Source: M0108 sp937862735
Lineage (GTDB): Bacteria > Pseudomonadota > Gammaproteobacteria > Chromatiales > Chromatiaceae
Assembly: GCA_937862735.1 (NCBI GenBank)
Contig: CALMDH010000105.1
Location: 19,106-83,105 of the forward strand
DNA length: 64,000 bases
Direction of reading: 5' to 3'
The stretch's first letter is position 1; each line of letters begins with the position of its first letter. The notes beneath the pieces are model-generated. The model did no database searches, was not told the origin of the DNA, and worked only from the letters and a program-made list of their open reading frames with translations. Position numbers and translations under genes: made by a program. This document shows positions 61,701 to 64,000 of this stretch, piece after piece.

Positions 61701-62658
61701 CCTGGCCGGCGCCACCCTCATCCCCTTGGAGGAGCTGGGCCGGCCCCGGGTCGACGTGGTCATGACCCTGTCCGGCATCTTCCGCGACCTGCTCCCCTTG
61801 CAGACCCGCATGCTGGCGGAGGCCGCCTGGCTGGCGGCCAGCGCCGAGGAGCCTGCGGAGTTCAACTTCGTGCGCAAGCATGCCCTGGCCTACCAGGCCG
61901 CCAAGGGCTGCGACCTGGAGACCGCCGCCCTGCGCGTCTTCGCCAACGCCGACGGCGCCTACGGGGCCAACGTCAACTACCTGGTGGACAGCAGCCGCTG
62001 GGACGGGGAGGACGAACTGGCGGAGACCTACACCCGCCGCAAGTGCTTCGCCTTCGGCCGCAGCGGCAAGCTGATGCGTCAGCCGGAGCTCCTCACCAGT
62101 GTCCTCGCCGACGTCCAGCTCGCCTACCAGAACCTGGACTCGGTGGAACTGGGCGTCACCACCATCGACCACTACTTCGACACCCTGGGCGGCATCAGCC
62201 GGGCGGTGAGCCGCGCCAAGGGCGGCGACATCCCGGTCTACATCGGCGACCAGACCCGCGGCAGTGGCGTGGTGCGCACCCTGGCCGAGCAGGTGGCCGT
62301 CGAGACCCGCACCCGCATGCTCAACCCCAAGTGGTACGAGGGCATGCTCGCCCACGGCTACGAGGGGGTGCGCCAGATCGAGGTCCACGTCACCAACACC
62401 ATGGGTTGGTCCGCCACCACCGGTCAGGTCGCCCCCTGGGTCTATCAGCGCCTGACCGAGACCTACATCCTCGACGCCGAGATGCGCGAGCGCCTGGCGG
62501 CCCTCAACCCCACCGCTTCCGCCAAGGTCGCCAGCCGGCTGATCGAGGCCCACGAGCGCCGCTACTGGACCCCGGACCCGGCCACCCTGGAGGCCCTGCG
62601 CCGCGCCGGCGAGGAACTGGAAGACCGCCTCGAAGGCGTCCTGGAGGCCGCCGCGTGA
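58705..62658 (+). CDS. bchH: Magnesium chelatase subunit H
   Basis: A 1317-residue large subunit that binds protoporphyrin IX and inserts Mg with BchI and BchD, the first step unique to bacteriochlorophyll. MPKPILAVKKG is a normal BchH start, followed by VVMVSMDSHLAGTVDRA. HFGTHGALEFMPGKQAGLAG, SNNPSEGMIAKRRA, GRNLHGFDPFRLPS, YTRRKCFAFG and THAFSAFYRW are conserved. A Gln/Gly/Pro/Ala-rich insert at about 712-775 raises the length above the usual 1190-1250. The start lies within the end of bchB (26-bp overlap), and bchL begins 112 bp downstream. Confidence 0.95.
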   Translation: MPKPILAVKKGQAPLATTEVRVVMVSMDSHLAGTVDRAQASLRGLIPGLTLSLHAAAEWNEDPASLERCREDIARADLIINTMLVMEEHYLPVLPALQARRDQCDAMVSCFSAGEVMKLTRLGGFRMDGSGGGPMALLKRLRGKSKPNQQKTVGAQQMAMLRHIPKLLRFIPGTAQDVRAYFLALQYWLAGSDENVAALVVYLLDRYADGPRRALRGTLKVPPPVEYPEVGLYHPRLKERVVVDLSRLPMPARPAREGRVGLLLMRSYVLAGNTAHYDAVIAAFEARGLQVVPAFASGLDARPALERFFMRDGRATVDAVVSLTGFSLVGGPAYNDNQAAQEALAALDVPYLTTLAVEFQTLEQWQTSDQGLMPVEATMMVAIPELDGATGPLVFGGRSNAALPEQARDMQPHNERIEVLAERVQRLVRLRQTPRAQRKVAVVLFNFPPNAGNTGTAAYLSVFASLFNTLKEMKAAGYGVEVPESVDVLREAIINGNAARYGAHANVHARVRTDDHVRREKWLREIEQQWGPAPGRLQTDGGSLFVLGESFGNVFVGVQPAFGYEGDPMRLQFEKGFTPTHAFSAFYRWISEDFGAHAVLHFGTHGALEFMPGKQAGLAGTCWPDRLIGDLPNFYLYASNNPSEGMIAKRRAAATLVSYLTPPIAHAGLYRGLVDLKASVERFRGLSPDNQDERLQLAELIQAQAVELDLVPAEPAWTLAGAAQAQQGPLPAGQGAAAQVPVGQGAPVQGQGPASPLPGDQGVGPVPAGRTPRLQTVASPDPAVQVLDAEALEAAVARLHDKVLELEYTLIPQGLHVVGQPPTAGERVDMLLAVAEASHEARPARPAIEALVAGQAPQAALVVGGMAANDDNLGLFRELANTDRLLAQDTELQGILNALDGRYIRPAPGGDLLRTPDILPTGRNLHGFDPFRLPSLFAVKDGAAQATRLLERHLSEGQGFPESIALVLWGTDNLKTEGGPIAQALALMGARPRFDGFGRLAGATLIPLEELGRPRVDVVMTLSGIFRDLLPLQTRMLAEAAWLAASAEEPAEFNFVRKHALAYQAAKGCDLETAALRVFANADGAYGANVNYLVDSSRWDGEDELAETYTRRKCFAFGRSGKLMRQPELLTSVLADVQLAYQNLDSVELGVTTIDHYFDTLGGISRAVSRAKGGDIPVYIGDQTRGSGVVRTLAEQVAVETRTRMLNPKWYEGMLAHGYEGVRQIEVHVTNTMGWSATTGQVAPWVYQRLTETYILDAEMRERLAALNPTASAKVASRLIEAHERRYWTPDPATLEALRRAGEELEDRLEGVLEAAA

Positions 62659-62770
62659 GCGCCTTGCATCCCCAGGCACCCCTCGCCCCCCCCGGGCGGC
62701 TCGAACTGCTCCCTCCCACGCGAGCCGTCCGCCAGGTTCCGGATAACCGGGACCTCCCGGAGGTCGCCCC

Positions 62771-63682
62771 GTGACGTCCCGCGCCTCCGACTTCCTGGCC
62801 TGTCGCCCCGGCTTTCCCTGTCCCGAGGAGGACGGTGTGCTGGCCCTGGACCTGGACTATGACGACGACGTCGGCGCCGCCAAGGTCTTCGCCGTCTATG
62901 GCAAGGGCGGCATCGGCAAGAGCACCACCTCGTCCAACCTGTCCGTGGCCTTCTCCAAGCTGGGCAAGCGTGTCCTGCAGATCGGCTGCGATCCCAAGCA
63001 CGACTCCACCTTCACCCTCACCAAGCGCCTGGTGCCCACGGTCATCGACGTCCTCGAGTCGGTCAACTTCCACCCCGAGGAGTTGCGCCCGGCGGACTAT
63101 GTCTACGAGGGCTACAACGGCGTCATGTGCGTCGAGGCCGGCGGGCCGCCGGCGGGCACCGGCTGCGGCGGCTACGTGGTGGGGCAGACGGTCAAGCTCC
63201 TCAAGCAGCATGACTTGCTGGAGGACACGGACGTGGTGATCTTCGACGTCCTCGGGGACGTCGTCTGCGGCGGCTTCGCCACGCCCCTGCAGCACGCCGA
63301 GCGCGCCCTGATCGTCACCGCCAACGACTTCGATTCCATCTTCGCCATGAACCGCATCGCCAGCGCCATCCTCGCCAAGTCGCGGGACTACCGGGTGCGC
63401 CTGGCGGGGGTGGTGGCCAACCGCAGCGCGGCGACGGACGAGATCGACCGCTTCAACGCCGCCGTCGGCCTCAGGCGCCTGGCCCATTTCCCGGACCTGG
63501 ACGTGATCCGCCGCAGCCGCCTCAAGAAATCGACCCTGTTCGAGATGGACCCCAGCCCCGAGGTGGAGGCCGCCCAGGCCGAGTACCTGCAACTGGCCGC
63601 CGCCCTCTGGGCCGGCACCGAACCGCTGGACGTGCAGCCCATGCGCGACCGGGACATTTTTGATTTCCTGGGTTTTGATTGA
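62771..63682 (+). CDS. bchL: Dark-operative protochlorophyllide reductase ATPase, subunit L
   Basis: A 303-residue NifH-like iron protein that delivers electrons to BchN-BchB with ATP hydrolysis. P-loop VYGKGGIGKSTTSSNLS; the two cysteines that hold the intersubunit [4Fe-4S] cluster are in GGPPAGTGCGGYVVG and GDVVCGGFATPL; CDPKHDSTFTL is also conserved. The start is GTG 62771; upstream 112 bp has no gene. The stop overlaps the bchM ATG (TGATG). Confidence 0.95.
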   Translation: MTSRASDFLACRPGFPCPEEDGVLALDLDYDDDVGAAKVFAVYGKGGIGKSTTSSNLSVAFSKLGKRVLQIGCDPKHDSTFTLTKRLVPTVIDVLESVNFHPEELRPADYVYEGYNGVMCVEAGGPPAGTGCGGYVVGQTVKLLKQHDLLEDTDVVIFDVLGDVVCGGFATPLQHAERALIVTANDFDSIFAMNRIASAILAKSRDYRVRLAGVVANRSAATDEIDRFNAAVGLRRLAHFPDLDVIRRSRLKKSTLFEMDPSPEVEAAQAEYLQLAAALWAGTEPLDVQPMRDRDIFDFLGFD

Positions 63683-64000
63683 TGACCGAAAGCGCCTATC
63701 ACGAACGCCGCGGGGAGATCGAGCACTACTTCGACCGCACCGCCGCCGAGGCCTGGAAACGGCTCACCTCCGACGCGCCGGTCAGCCGCATCCGAGCCAC
63801 GGTACGCGCCGGTCGCGATCGCATGCGCGACCTGCTGCTGTCCTGGCTACCGGCGGACCTGTCCGGCAAGCGCCTGCTGGACGCCGGGTGCGGCACCGGG
63901 GCCCTGGCGGTCGAGGCCGCCCGGCGCGGGGCGCGGGTATTGGCTATCGACGTGGCCCCGACCCTGATCCAGATCGCCCGGGAGCGCATCCCCCAGGACC
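63682..64000 (+). CDS. bchM: Mg-protoporphyrin IX methyltransferase, N-terminal part
   Basis: The first 106 codons of an SAM-dependent methyltransferase; the frame is open at the window end. It begins MTESAYHERRGEIEHYFDR and has the SAM motif LLDAGCGTGALAVEAARRGA followed by VLAIDVAPTLIQIARE. BchM methylates the 13-propionate of Mg-protoporphyrin IX. ATG 63682 overlaps the bchL stop by one base. The order bchFNBHLM is that of other purple bacteria, where lhaA and puhA often follow. Confidence 0.93.
   Translation, partial: MTESAYHERRGEIEHYFDRTAAEAWKRLTSDAPVSRIRATVRAGRDRMRDLLLSWLPADLSGKRLLDAGCGTGALAVEAARRGARVLAIDVAPTLIQIARERIPQD

Noticed and set aside
58684..62679. Long minus-strand open frames (672 and 568 residues) opposite bchH
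   Set aside because: bchH is unmistakable on the plus strand. The antisense products show only the compositional bias of reversed GC-rich codons.
1..64000. tRNA, rRNA or known riboswitch genes
   Set aside because: No cloverleaf with the GTTCRANNC T-loop, no rRNA-like stretch and no recognised riboswitch core was seen by eye. A tRNAscan or Infernal search could still find one.

Overview
This window comes from a high-GC, anoxygenic phototrophic gammaproteobacterium, most likely a purple sulfur bacterium of the Chromatiaceae or a close relative. Two things point there. A bacteriochlorophyll synthesis cluster (ppsR, bchP, bchG, bchF, N, B, H, L, M) fills the last 15 kb. The housekeeping gene orders are gammaproteobacterial: cmk ... 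rpsA-ihfB, dapD-yffB-dapE, and a helicase with an SrmB-type C-terminus. The species cannot be fixed from the sequence alone. I saw no rRNA, tRNA, insertion sequence, prophage or CRISPR array.

Layout. 1-8.2 kb: a truncated DUF4139 protein, a lytic transglycosylase, a fusion of a periplasmic binding domain to an MscS-type channel, an M61 peptidase with a PDZ domain, and birA. 8.2-13.2 kb: a minus-strand lysine/diaminopimelate cluster (dapC, dapD, yffB, dapE) followed by the kinase srkA. 13.2-19.2 kb: a VOC-family enzyme, an RDD membrane protein, a PAS sensor kinase with a FixJ-like regulator, and a UMF1-type transporter. 19.2-23 kb: a 100-nt highly structured intergenic element, an ATPase-GNAT fusion and srmB. 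23-31 kb: an envelope lipid/glycosylation group (GT2-GtrA, two GT39 membrane glycosyltransferases, a PAP2 phosphatase), interrupted by a small helix-turn-helix-like/HNH pair, then sppA. 31-41 kb: two large c-di-GMP proteins (PAS/GAF-GGDEF-EAL) ending in different putative metal domains (CZB-like and hemerythrin), separated by an esterase and a dihydrolipoamide-dehydrogenase-like enzyme. 41-49 kb: aroA-cmk, a hybrid histidine kinase lodged before rpsA-ihfB, and a DUF2062 protein.

Photosynthesis cluster (49-64 kb). The minus-strand unit bchG, BCD-family transporter, bchP, a small membrane protein and ppsR is divergent from the plus-strand unit bchFNBHLM. The 167-bp gap between bchG and bchF holds two near-perfect sigma70-like promoters arranged as mirror images. 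The -35 hexamer of each is one half of a PpsR/CrtJ-type box (TGT-N12-ACA). This predicts simultaneous repression of both arms by the PpsR encoded at the end of the bchG arm. That PpsR has no cysteine at all, so it cannot use the cysteine redox switch known from Rhodobacter.

Two patterns cut across the window. First, a dispersed repeat of about 50-110 bp, with a GC-rich hairpin core, occurs at least seven times. Two copies lie in frame inside srmB and the PAP2 gene and encode nearly the same peptide there. Second, many conserved proteins (BchN, BchB, BchH, the BCD transporter, PAP2, both GT39 enzymes, the hybrid kinase, the MscS fusion) carry low-complexity inserts of about 15-110 residues at domain or loop boundaries. 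Some are visibly built from short tandem DNA repeats.
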